Of a DNA stretch of 64,000 bases, positions 1-8,400 are shown piece by piece (positions within the stretch are counted from its first letter, which is position 1; each line of letters begins with the position of its first letter). The position numbers were made by a program, and so were the translations under genes. This DNA is from Candidatus Chryseobacterium colombiense. GTDB taxonomy: Bacteria; Bacteroidota; Bacteroidia; Flavobacteriales; Weeksellaceae. The stretch covers positions 62,001-126,000 of the forward strand of contig CP119310.1 in NCBI GenBank assembly GCA_029203185.1, written 5' to 3'. The notes beneath the pieces were generated by a model, which ran no database searches, was not told the DNA's origin, and saw only the letters and a list, made by a program, of their open reading frames with translations.

Positions 1-16
1 AGTCTCTCATATAAAC

Positions 17-53
17 AGATTCTTCATTTCACTTCGTTGCATTCAGAATGACA
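17..53. repeat. One arm of dispersed REP-like repeat (ATTCT/AGAAT type)
   Basis: The stretch begins AGATTCTTC and ends TCAGAATGACA, the same ends as the repeat copies near 19.9, 23.4 and 30.1 kb. ATTCT (19-23) and AGAAT (45-49) can pair as a short stem. A second arm, if present, lies left of the window edge. Confidence 0.6.
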
Positions 54-80
54 GGAAAATGACAAAAAATAAATTAAATA

Positions 81-111
81 ATAAAAGCTGTTGAATTTCA
101 ACAGCTTTTAT
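81..111. terminator. Hairpin terminator downstream of the PLP lyase
   Basis: Perfect 15-base arms (81-95 and 97-111) with A-rich and T-rich flanks. It lies just past the stop of the minus-strand lyase gene, so it probably ends that transcript. Confidence 0.7.
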
Positions 112-119
112 ACAATAAA

Positions 120-1346
120 TTAGAATATGGATGTAGTTTCATGGTTGAGAACGCCTGTTTTGATCATGCACTCTCTCATTTTCGTATATGTTCTTTCAAT
201 ATCGTGATCCAGCCCGATAGAGAATCTGATCAATCCATCAGAGATTCCCATTTCAGCACGTTCTTCTTCCGGGATTTCAGATGAAGTGGAGCTTCCGGAG
301 CATGAGAATAATGTTTTGTAGAATCCTAAACTTACTGCCAGATAACCCAGGTTTTCCTGCTGCATCATTTCCATTAGCTCATTTGCTTTTTCAGTTGTTC
401 CTGCATCTAAAGTCAACAAACCTCCAAAGCCATATTCTTCATGCATCATGCTTTTCATAAGCTCGTGGTTTTTATGGGATTTCAAACCGGGATATACAAC
501 TCTCAATCCATCATTTTCGAATTTCTGAGCAAGATACATCGCATTGTGACTGTGTTGCTTTATTCTGATATGGAGTGTTCTAAGGTTTTTTAAGATACTT
601 GCAGAACGGAGGCTGTCCATAGTTGGTCCCAATAACATACAAGCTCCAGTATTTACATTTTTAGTGTCATTAATAAACTCCTGGCTTCCACAGTAAACGC
701 CTCCTACGGTATCACTGCTTCCGTTAATAAACTTTGTTAAGGAATGAATTACAATATCTGCTCCCAATAAAGTAGGAGAAATAGATAACGGTGAAAAAGT
801 ATTGTCAACGATCAGTTTCAGATTATGTTTTTTACAGATTTCAGAAAGTTTTCTAAGATCTGCCACTTCCAAAAGCGGATTACTTACGCTCTCGCAGTAA
901 ATAACCTTCGTGTTAGGAGTGATTGCGCTTTCTATTGATTCAAAATTGTTGATGTCTACGAAAGTCGTATTGATATGATAAGGAGGAAGAAAGTTCTTCA
1001 AAAAAGCATACGTTCCTCCATAGATGGTTCTGCTTGAAATAATATGGTCTCCACTTTTGCAGACCTGCATTAAAACGGAAGTAATTGCTCCCATTCCGGA
1101 TGCTGTTACGTTGGCTGTTTCCGTATTTTCCATTTTAGCCAAAGCTTGTGAAAGATACAGATTCATCGGAGAAGAATGTCTTGAATAAAGATAGCAACCA
1201 TCTGCATTTCCTTCAAAAGTGTCAAACATTGTTTTTGCTGAAAGGAAAGTATAGGTTGAACTGTCAGAAATAGAAGGGTTTACTCCTCCGAATTCTCCGA
1301 AGTATTGTAAATCCTGAATTTCATTAGCTGCATTAAAGTGGTCCAT
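120..1346 (-). CDS. Trans-sulfuration family PLP-dependent lyase (methionine/cystathionine gamma-lyase-like)
   Basis: The 408-residue protein has the fold-type I PLP pattern of the Cys/Met metabolism family. The likely PLP lysine is K205 in SLTKF, D181 in VDNTF should contact the pyridine nitrogen, and Y54/R56 in YSR match the phosphate-binding pair donated by the neighbouring subunit. Length fits the family. Members split C-S bonds of methionine, cystathionine or homocysteine in the cytoplasm, or form them. The cysteine diagnostic of true methionine gamma-lyases (after Tyr-Gly) is glycine here (YGGT, 109-112), so the substrate is unsettled and I give no symbol. It is divergent from an Lrp/AsnC regulator with 157 bases between them, an arrangement that often means direct control by that regulator. 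Start ATG at 1346. Confident of family, not of reaction. Confidence 0.85.
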   Translation of the reverse strand: MDHFNAANEIQDLQYFGEFGGVNPSISDSSTYTFLSAKTMFDTFEGNADGCYLYSRHSSPMNLYLSQALAKMENTETANVTASGMGAITSVLMQVCKSGDHIISSRTIYGGTYAFLKNFLPPYHINTTFVDINNFESIESAITPNTKVIYCESVSNPLLEVADLRKLSEICKKHNLKLIVDNTFSPLSISPTLLGADIVIHSLTKFINGSSDTVGGVYCGSQEFINDTKNVNTGACMLLGPTMDSLRSASILKNLRTLHIRIKQHSHNAMYLAQKFENDGLRVVYPGLKSHKNHELMKSMMHEEYGFGGLLTLDAGTTEKANELMEMMQQENLGYLAVSLGFYKTLFSCSGSSTSSEIPEEERAEMGISDGLIRFSIGLDHDIERTYTKMRECMIKTGVLNHETTSIF

Positions 1347-1503
1347 AGTTTTGATGATTTTTAATACGGATAAAAATGTAAATAACTGATGTTTTTTACA
1401 ATGGTATTTTAATTTTTTAGAATATAAATCTATAGAATTGAAAAAAAATAGTATTATTGTTTAAATTATGTGTTGAATATAAAATTAAACCAAAAATATA
1501 ACT

Positions 1504-1962
1504 ATGGATTTTGATGATTTTGACAAAAAACTACTGATTTATTTGCAGGAAGATGCTAAACAAACCACCAAAGAGCTGTCTTATAAGCTAGGATTGTCTG
1601 TAACGGCAGTCTATGAGCGTATTAAAAAACTTGAAAAGCTTGGAGTGATTTCAAAATATGTAGCCTTGCTGAGTAGAGATAAAATCAATAGAAACTTTAC
1701 CGTCCTATGCCATGTGAAGCTGATCCAGCATAAGAAAGAATATGTAATTGAATTTGAAAAAGAAGTAGTGAATTTATCTGAAATAACGGAATGTTTTCAT
1801 GTGAGCGGCGATTATGATTATATCTTGAAGATCAATGTAAAAGATATGCAGGATTACAGGAATTTTATGCTTTCCAAATTGACTACGATTAAGCATATTG
1901 CGAGTACTCACAGTTCGTTCATGATCTCCGAGGTAAAAAATACGACGGCAATTATTTTGTAA
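1504..1962 (+). CDS. Lrp/AsnC family transcriptional regulator
   Basis: 152 residues, the normal length for the family. An N-terminal winged helix-turn-helix (about residues 4-55) starts DDFDKKLLIYLQ and includes the recognition-helix region SVTAVYERIKKLE. A C-terminal RAM/AsnC ligand-binding domain follows (about 65-150, with VSGDYDYILK). Such proteins form dimers to octamers on DNA and sense amino acids. The gene is divergent from the PLP lyase at 120-1346. In Pseudomonas putida an Lrp-type regulator (MdeR) similarly sits beside and activates the methionine gamma-lyase gene, so control of the lyase is a reasonable inference. No operator was identified in the shared spacer. Confidence 0.9.
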   Translation: MDFDDFDKKLLIYLQEDAKQTTKELSYKLGLSVTAVYERIKKLEKLGVISKYVALLSRDKINRNFTVLCHVKLIQHKKEYVIEFEKEVVNLSEITECFHVSGDYDYILKINVKDMQDYRNFMLSKLTTIKHIASTHSSFMISEVKNTTAIIL

Positions 1963-1985
1963 ATTAAAGTAATATGGGTTTTAGT

Positions 1986-3017
1986 TTAAACCAAGACTCC
2001 GTTTTTAGAGGAAATAGGATCAGGAAGCTCAGTTTCTCCGGTCATTTGTAACAGATCAATTTCAATGTTTCTGCAGATCGAAAGCATTGGAACGTCGAAC
2101 ATTAGTCCGGCAAATGGGTTTTCTGAATAATCACCCACTAATTCCATGATAATATAGATCCATCCGATAATTATACAGAAAGGAATGCTGTACCAAACTC
2201 CCCAGGTTCCGAGTTTGGCAAATTCGTTGACTAATCCTAGCGGAAGCAACATGATAAAAAGTACATTGAAAATAAAAGCTGTACTGGCAAACTGCCTTGG
2301 TGAGGGGAATTTTTTAATTCTTTCGGCCTGTCCCTGGAAATTGTAAAATTCGTTTAGACAAGACTGTAATTGAGTCTGGTTGAAATCTGAAATGGCTTTG
2401 ATATTCTTTAAATCATTAACGTCTTTTGCCTGCTGGGAAATCAGATAAGTGGCAAAGTTTTTATAATGAGACTGAAGCTCAGCTTCTTCCTCGGAAAGAT
2501 ATTTATTCAGGAAAATCGGTGTTCTGCCGTAATCAGGAAATCCTGCTTTTATTAATCTGTTGCGTCTGTTATTGATGTGATGCGAACGTTCTTTTTCTGC
2601 CCCAATGTGTTCCCATTCGGTTGGAACCAATAGTTGTTCTCTAAAGGCGTATAACCATGCAATGTGGCGGTACACCATTTTTTTTCTTCTGTCTTCCAGG
2701 TCAAAAATGCCGACCTCATCATGGTTGGTGTTGAAAGCGTAGACCATAGATGCAAAAGAACGGCTGGAGTTTACAATGCCGCCCCATATTTTTCGGGCTT
2801 CCCAAAGTCTGTCATAGGCCTGATTATTTTTAAAGCCCACTAAAAAAGCTTCGGCTGTACCAATTAATGCCACCGGAACCCAAGGTATAATCATCCATTC
2901 CCAACGAAAATAATGAAATAAAACGGTGATTAAAACACACCAGATCGAGATCCAAATCAGATGAATTCCAGATACATTGAGAATTTGTTTGTAATTAATA
3001 TATTTTGTGGTGATCAT
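1986..3017 (-). CDS. Bestrophin family membrane channel
   Basis: 343 residues matching the bacterial bestrophin (UPF0187) family. It has an N-terminal hydrophobic pair (about residues 18-62), the conserved segment FLVGFKNNQAYDRLWEARK, a long helical cytoplasmic region, and two further hydrophobic segments (about 245-295). The segment GDYSENPFAGLMFDVPM near the end is the usual bestrophin C-terminal signature. Bacterial members studied form pentameric inner-membrane ion channels, some cation-selective; the ion used here cannot be read from sequence. It lies upstream of the branched-chain dehydrogenase gene on the same strand but a terminator and 97 bases separate them, so a shared operon is not evident. 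Start ATG at 3017. Confidence 0.85.
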   Translation of the reverse strand: MITTKYINYKQILNVSGIHLIWISIWCVLITVLFHYFRWEWMIIPWVPVALIGTAEAFLVGFKNNQAYDRLWEARKIWGGIVNSSRSFASMVYAFNTNHDEVGIFDLEDRRKKMVYRHIAWLYAFREQLLVPTEWEHIGAEKERSHHINNRRNRLIKAGFPDYGRTPIFLNKYLSEEEAELQSHYKNFATYLISQQAKDVNDLKNIKAISDFNQTQLQSCLNEFYNFQGQAERIKKFPSPRQFASTAFIFNVLFIMLLPLGLVNEFAKLGTWGVWYSIPFCIIIGWIYIIMELVGDYSENPFAGLMFDVPMLSICRNIEIDLLQMTGETELPDPISSKNGVLV

Positions 3018-3069
3018 TGATGCTGTGATTTTAATGCTTTACTAAAAATAGTAAAAAAATTGCATAAAA

Positions 3070-3095
3070 AAACCTCTAAAATACTTTAGAGGTTT
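3070..3095 (-). terminator. Terminator after the E1 fusion gene
   Basis: Arms AAACCTCTAAA (3070-3080) and TTTAGAGGTTT (3085-3095) with a 4-base loop. An A-run on the plus strand just left of it gives a U-tract in minus-strand RNA. It follows the E1 stop at 3115. Confidence 0.7.
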
Positions 3096-3114
3096 ACATT
3101 TATTTTTGTGTGAA

Positions 3115-5187
3115 CTAATATTTCAACATTTCTTCGATTTTTGCGGAAAGTTTTTCAGCATTTGGAAGCATTTCTTTTTCCAGAACCAAATTGATTGGAA
3201 CAGCTGGAGTATCTAAGGATCCCATTGTTTCCACCGGTGCATCAAGGTATTTGAAACAGTTTTTAGAAATTCTATGTGCAAAAGCCTCTGCAAATGAATT
3301 GTTTAATTGTTCCTCGGTTAAAACGATACATTTTCCGTGAGCTTTTACTCTTTCGAAAACTAATTCTTCATCAAGAGGAATTAATGTTCTTAAGTCGATG
3401 ACTTCAACTCTTCCGTTAAAGTTCTTTGCAGCTTCTTTAGCCCAGTAAACGCCCATTCCGTAAGTAACAACCAATAAAGTTCTACCTTTTTCAGTTTCAT
3501 CTTTATCCGCTTCAATGATTACTTTTCCTTTTCCGAAAGGTAAAATATAATCTTCTGCCGGTTCAATTGTTTTGGCATCTTCAGTTCCAGGAACTTTACT
3601 CCAGTATAATCCTTTGTGCTCCAACATTACTACCGGATTCGGATCGTAATACGCTGCTTTTAATAAACCTTTAAAATCTGCAGCATTACTTGGATAAGCA
3701 ATTTTGATCCCTTTAATATTAGCCAAAATACTTTCTACGCTGCCACTGTGATAAGGACCACCTCCTCCGTAAGCTCCTATCGGAACACGGATAATATTAC
3801 TTACAGGAAATTTACCCTGACTTAAATAACTTGATTTTGAAATCTCCGTAATCAACTGATTAATTCCCGGATAAATATAATCGGCGAACTGCACTTCAAC
3901 GATAGGCTTTAAACCCACTGCACTCATTCCTGTTGTAGAGCCAATAATATAGGCCTCCTGAATAGCGGTGTTGAAAACTCTTTTGCTTCCGAATTTTTTT
4001 CCTAAAGTCACTGTTTCACGGAACACTCCACCGATTCTTTCTCCAACGTCTTGTCCATAAAGAAGAGCTTCAGGGTGCTTCCACATCAATTCCTGAATCG
4101 CGTGAATAGCTGCATCTACCATTACAATTTTTTCTCCACCTGCAGGCTCACGAGTTCCCATTTCTTCCGTAATCGGAGTAGGAGCAAAAATATGCTGCAT
4201 TACCGTTTCTGGTTTTGGGTCTTCCGCATTTTTAGCTCTTTCGAAAGCTTCTTCTGCTTCCAAGCGAGCTTTTTTCGTGATTTGTTTCAGTAATTCTTCA
4301 TCAACACCGGATTCTATCAATTGATTTCTAAGAATTTCTCCCGGATCTTTTGCTCTGTGTTTTGTTAAATCTTTTTCATCTCTATAGAATTCCCTTCTTA
4401 CGCCTGAAGTATGGTGACCGATCAAAACTGTTTTAGCACAGACAACCAATGGTTTTCTTTCGGTTCTTACAAAGTCTACGGCCTTTTTCATCGCTTCAAA
4501 GCTTTCTACGAAATCGGTTCCGTCGACTCTCATTCTGCTTAAACCGGTAAATCCGGCTACAAAATCATAAGCATCACAAGTTCTGGCTTCTTCTTTGGTT
4601 ACCGAAATTCCCCATTCATTATCCTGAACAAGAAAGATGATAGGAAGCTGATGTAAGGCTGAAAACTGAAGCGCTTCACTCACTTCACCCTCCGTTACAG
4701 AATTGTCTCCAAGGCTGCAAACAACAACCGGATTGTTCTCGAATTGCTGTAAATTAAAATCCTGAATATATTTTATCCCTTGTGCAACTCCTGCAGTCGG
4801 AATTGTCTGCATTCCCGTTGCTGAGCTTTGATGGATGATTTTAGGCTTATTTTCATCTCTGCTTGAAGGATGAGAATAATAAGACCTTCCTCCGGAAAAT
4901 GGATCATCAGCTTTTGCCAATAACTGCAACATCAACTGGTAAGGCTCGAAACCGATACCTAACAAAATGCTTTCGTCTCTGTAATAAGGAGAAACCCAGT
5001 CTTCTTTTTTTAACTGGTAGGCTGTTGCCAGTTGAATGGCTTCATGACCTCTTGATGTACTATGAACGTATTTGCAAATATTTCTGTTTTCTTCATAGAT
5101 ATCTGCCATTGCTTTCGCTAGCATCATATGGTTGTATGCTTTAAGCAGGATATCCTGAGAAACTTTTCCGTGAAGTGTATTTTCCAT
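3115..5187 (-). CDS. Branched-chain 2-oxoacid dehydrogenase E1, alpha/beta fusion
   Basis: A 690-residue thiamine-diphosphate E1 with the alpha subunit (about 1-340) fused to the beta subunit (about 355-690). The alpha half has the TPP/Mg region LGDNSVTEGEVSEAL and NEWGIS. The beta half has YGQDVGERIGGVF and the transketolase-like core and C-terminal domains. It oxidatively decarboxylates 2-oxoacids from Val, Leu and Ile, passing acyl groups to a lipoyl E2; no E2 or E3 gene is in the window. The usual GDG of the TPP motif is GDN. I chose ATG 5187. An in-frame TTG at 5214 would lie upstream of the promoter -7 element at 5194-5201, so it could not be used from that promoter. A pyruvate or acetoin E1 is less likely but cannot be excluded. 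Confidence 0.85.
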   Translation of the reverse strand: MENTLHGKVSQDILLKAYNHMMLAKAMADIYEENRNICKYVHSTSRGHEAIQLATAYQLKKEDWVSPYYRDESILLGIGFEPYQLMLQLLAKADDPFSGGRSYYSHPSSRDENKPKIIHQSSATGMQTIPTAGVAQGIKYIQDFNLQQFENNPVVVCSLGDNSVTEGEVSEALQFSALHQLPIIFLVQDNEWGISVTKEEARTCDAYDFVAGFTGLSRMRVDGTDFVESFEAMKKAVDFVRTERKPLVVCAKTVLIGHHTSGVRREFYRDEKDLTKHRAKDPGEILRNQLIESGVDEELLKQITKKARLEAEEAFERAKNAEDPKPETVMQHIFAPTPITEEMGTREPAGGEKIVMVDAAIHAIQELMWKHPEALLYGQDVGERIGGVFRETVTLGKKFGSKRVFNTAIQEAYIIGSTTGMSAVGLKPIVEVQFADYIYPGINQLITEISKSSYLSQGKFPVSNIIRVPIGAYGGGGPYHSGSVESILANIKGIKIAYPSNAADFKGLLKAAYYDPNPVVMLEHKGLYWSKVPGTEDAKTIEPAEDYILPFGKGKVIIEADKDETEKGRTLLVVTYGMGVYWAKEAAKNFNGRVEVIDLRTLIPLDEELVFERVKAHGKCIVLTEEQLNNSFAEAFAHRISKNCFKYLDAPVETMGSLDTPAVPINLVLEKEMLPNAEKLSAKIEEMLKY

Positions 5188-5193
5188 AGGAAG

Positions 5194-5238
5194 CAAATAT
5201 ACATAAAAAAACAAAATACTAACAAGTGTTAGTATTTT
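5194..5238 (-). promoter_or_regulatory. E1 promoter with palindromic operator over the -33 element
   Basis: On the minus strand a TTG (5225-5223), 21 bases, then TATATTTG (5201-5194) fits the Bacteroidota consensus TTG-N19-21-TAnnTTTG. A perfect palindrome with 12-base arms, AAAATACTAACA (5213-5224) and TGTTAGTATTTT (5227-5238), has the -33 TTG at its centre. A repressor bound there would block the sigma factor. Transcription would begin within a few bases of ATG 5187, giving an almost leaderless mRNA. Confidence 0.65.
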
Positions 5239-5411
5239 AGGGTAATTCCATGATTTTCAAAAATTTTAAAGCTATAGTTAAGCTTGGTTGAAACTTTTGC
5301 TTAGCTAAATTATATGTTGTAAATTGTTGTGATTTATAAAACTAATTTCAAAAGATAAAAAATTGGAGTAACTTTACATTCTCTTTTAAAATTAAAAGCT
5401 AGAAAAATTAC

Positions 5412-8400
5412 ATGTATTTAGTTTTTGACACAGAAACCACAGGTTTACCAAAGAATTTCAACGCTCCGCTTTCAGATTCAGATAACTGGCCAAGAATGGT
5501 TCAGATTGCGTGGCAGTTGCATGATGATGACGGAACTTTAATTGAAAACCAGGATTATATTATAAAACCTGAAGGGTATGATATTCCCTTCAACGCGGCA
5601 AGAATTCACGGGATTACAACGAAAATAGCGAATGAAGAAGGTCGTGATCTCGAAGAAATCTTAAACGAATTTTCTAAAGTTTTAGAAAAAGTAAGAGTCG
5701 TTTCCGGACATAATGTTGAGTTTGATTACAATATTGTCGGAGCTGAATTTTACCGAAAAAATATAAAGGACAATCTACAGGAAAAGCCAAAAGCCGATAC
5801 CATGATTTTAGGTACGGATTTTTGTCAGCTTGGAGGAGGGCGAGGAGGAAGATTTAAGCCCCCGAAACTGGAAGAGCTTTACGAAAAATTATACGGTCAT
5901 AAGTTCGATGAAGCGCATAACGCGGCAGCTGACGTAAATGCAACGGCTCAGGTTTTCTTTGAAATGATGAGAATCGGGGTCATTCCGGCTGAGGTTTTAA
6001 AAACTTCGGAAGATCAGCTTGCTTATTTCAAAACGCTTTATCCGGATCCGATTAAGCCTTTCAATATTATTATCAGAAGGCAGGTTGCTGATTTTAACAA
6101 TAAGAAAAAGCAGCAGGATTTCGGGAGTATTGATGAGATTGATCTGGGTAAATATTTCAATTTCAACAATCACAGTGTTTTTTCCACATTGATGGCAACT
6201 TCAAGCATTAATGACTTGATTAAAAAGGCAACTGATGATAATTTTCCTGCCGTCGGAATGGTGGATTTGGGGAATATGATGGGGGCTTTCAAATTTGTTT
6301 CAGCAGTTGAAGGTGCGAATGGTGACCGTGCCAAAAAATATAAAGAATATTTAGCTAAAAAACAGGAAGCGGAAGAAAAAGGAGAAGAGTTCAATGAGCA
6401 AGAGCCGGTTTCAGAACCGTTGATTCCTGTTGTTGGGTGTGAATTTTATATTTCAGACCGGTATGAACAGAAGCAGTTTACGAAGGATGATCCAGACAGA
6501 AGAACACAGGTTGTTTTATTAGCAAAGGATTTTAACGGGTATAAAAATTTAGCGAAACTTTCGAGTATAGGATTTCTTAAAGGATTTTATTTCGGAGTTC
6601 CTAGGATCAGTCGTGAATTGATTGCTGAATATAAAGAAGGTGTAATTGCTTTAACATCGGGAATTAATGGAGATATTCCTGATGCAATCTTGAATACCGG
6701 TGAGCAAAAAGGAGAGGAACTTTTCAAATGGTGGAAAGATACTTTTGGTGATGATTTTTATGTTCAGATCCAGAATCATAAACTGCCAGAAGAAGAACAT
6801 TTGAATGATGTTCTATTGCATTTTGCCGATAAATATAATGTTAAAATCTTAGCGCAGAACGAAACTTTTTATTCCAATAAAGATGATTCTAATATTCAGG
6901 ATATTGTAAGCTGTATTAAAGACGGTGAAAAGTTGACAACACCTGTTGGAAAAGGCTTCGGAAAGAGAAGAGGTTTGGCGACGGGAGAGTATTATATCAA
7001 AAATGCAGACGAAATTAAAGAAACATTTCTGGCATATCCTGATGCGTTTGAAGCGTATGAAGAATTTACGGCAAAATTTAAGCCTTATACTTTAAAGAGA
7101 GACGTTCTTCTTCCAAAATTCGATATTCCTGAAGAATTTATTCATGCAGAGGATGATGTTGATGGAGGAAAACGAGGTGAGATGGCATATCTTACCCATT
7201 TGACGTATGAAGGGGCAAAAAGAAGATATGAGCAATTTGGTGGCATTACCGAAGCAATTAAAGAAAGGCTTGATTTCGAATTGGATGTAATTGCAAATAC
7301 TGGTTATCCGGGATATTTCCTTATTGTTCAAGATTTCTGTAACGAAGCCCGTAAAATGGGAGTTTGGGTTGGTCCTGGGCGAGGTTCTGCGGCGGGTTCT
7401 GCAGTGGCTTACTGTATTGGGATTACCAACGTTGACCCGATTAAATATGATCTTCTTTTTGAGAGATTCCTGAATCCTGAAAGGGTTTCGATGCCAGATA
7501 TTGATATTGACTTTGATGATGAAGGGCGGGACAAAATCATCAAATGGGTGGTTGAAAAATATGGTAAAACGCAGGTTGCGCAGATTATTACATACTCTGT
7601 TTTAGGTGGAAAATCAGCCATTAAGGATGCAGGAAGGGTTTTGGATGTTCCGATTCCTGATACCAATAATATTGCAAAATTAATTCCTCCAAGCCCGGGG
7701 ATGAATATTGCCAAAGCTTTATCTAAATACGATAAATTAAAACCTGAAGAACAAATGCTTGTCGATGAGATGAGGTTGGTTCTTGACAGTCCTTCTGATC
7801 CACGTCACGATGTGTTGGCGAGTGCAAAAAAAATGGAAGGCTGTATTCGAAATACGGGAATTCACGCCTGTGGTGTAATTATTACGCCGGAAGATGTGAG
7901 TAATCTGGTTCCAGTAACCATTGCTGCGAAAGATGCTGATATTTTGGTGTCTCAATTTGATAACTCTGTCGCAGAAAGTGCAGGATTGCTGAAAATGGAC
8001 TTTTTGGGCCTGAGAACTTTGACGATCATTAAAGATGCATTAAAACTGGTTAAGGCAAGACATGGAGTAGATATCGATCCTGATTTGATTCCACTCGATG
8101 ATGTGAAGACGTATCAGTTATTTAAAGAAGGAAGAACGGTCGGGATTTTCCAGTATGAAAGTCCGGGGATGCAAAAATATATGAGAGAGCTTAAACCTAC
8201 GGTTTTTGCCGATCTTATTGCGATGAATGCCCTTTATAGACCGGGCCCGATTAAATATATTCCCAACTTTATTAACAGAAAACACGGGATTGAAGAAATT
8301 GTCTACGATTTACCGGAAACGGAAGAATATTTAAAGGAAACCTACGGAATTACCGTTTATCAGGAACAGGTAATGCTTTTGTCTCAGAAGTTGGCCAATT

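Noticed and set aside
120..1346. Naming the lyase megL or mdeA
   Set aside because: The cysteine typical of methionine gamma-lyase is replaced by glycine, so only the family can be stated.
1347..1503. SAM-type riboswitch before the lyase
   Set aside because: No conserved riboswitch core or stable stems visible in the 157-base spacer.
7409..7714. Antisense 101-codon frame in dnaE
   Set aside because: It lies fully opposite the polymerase palm sequence and has no recognisable domain.
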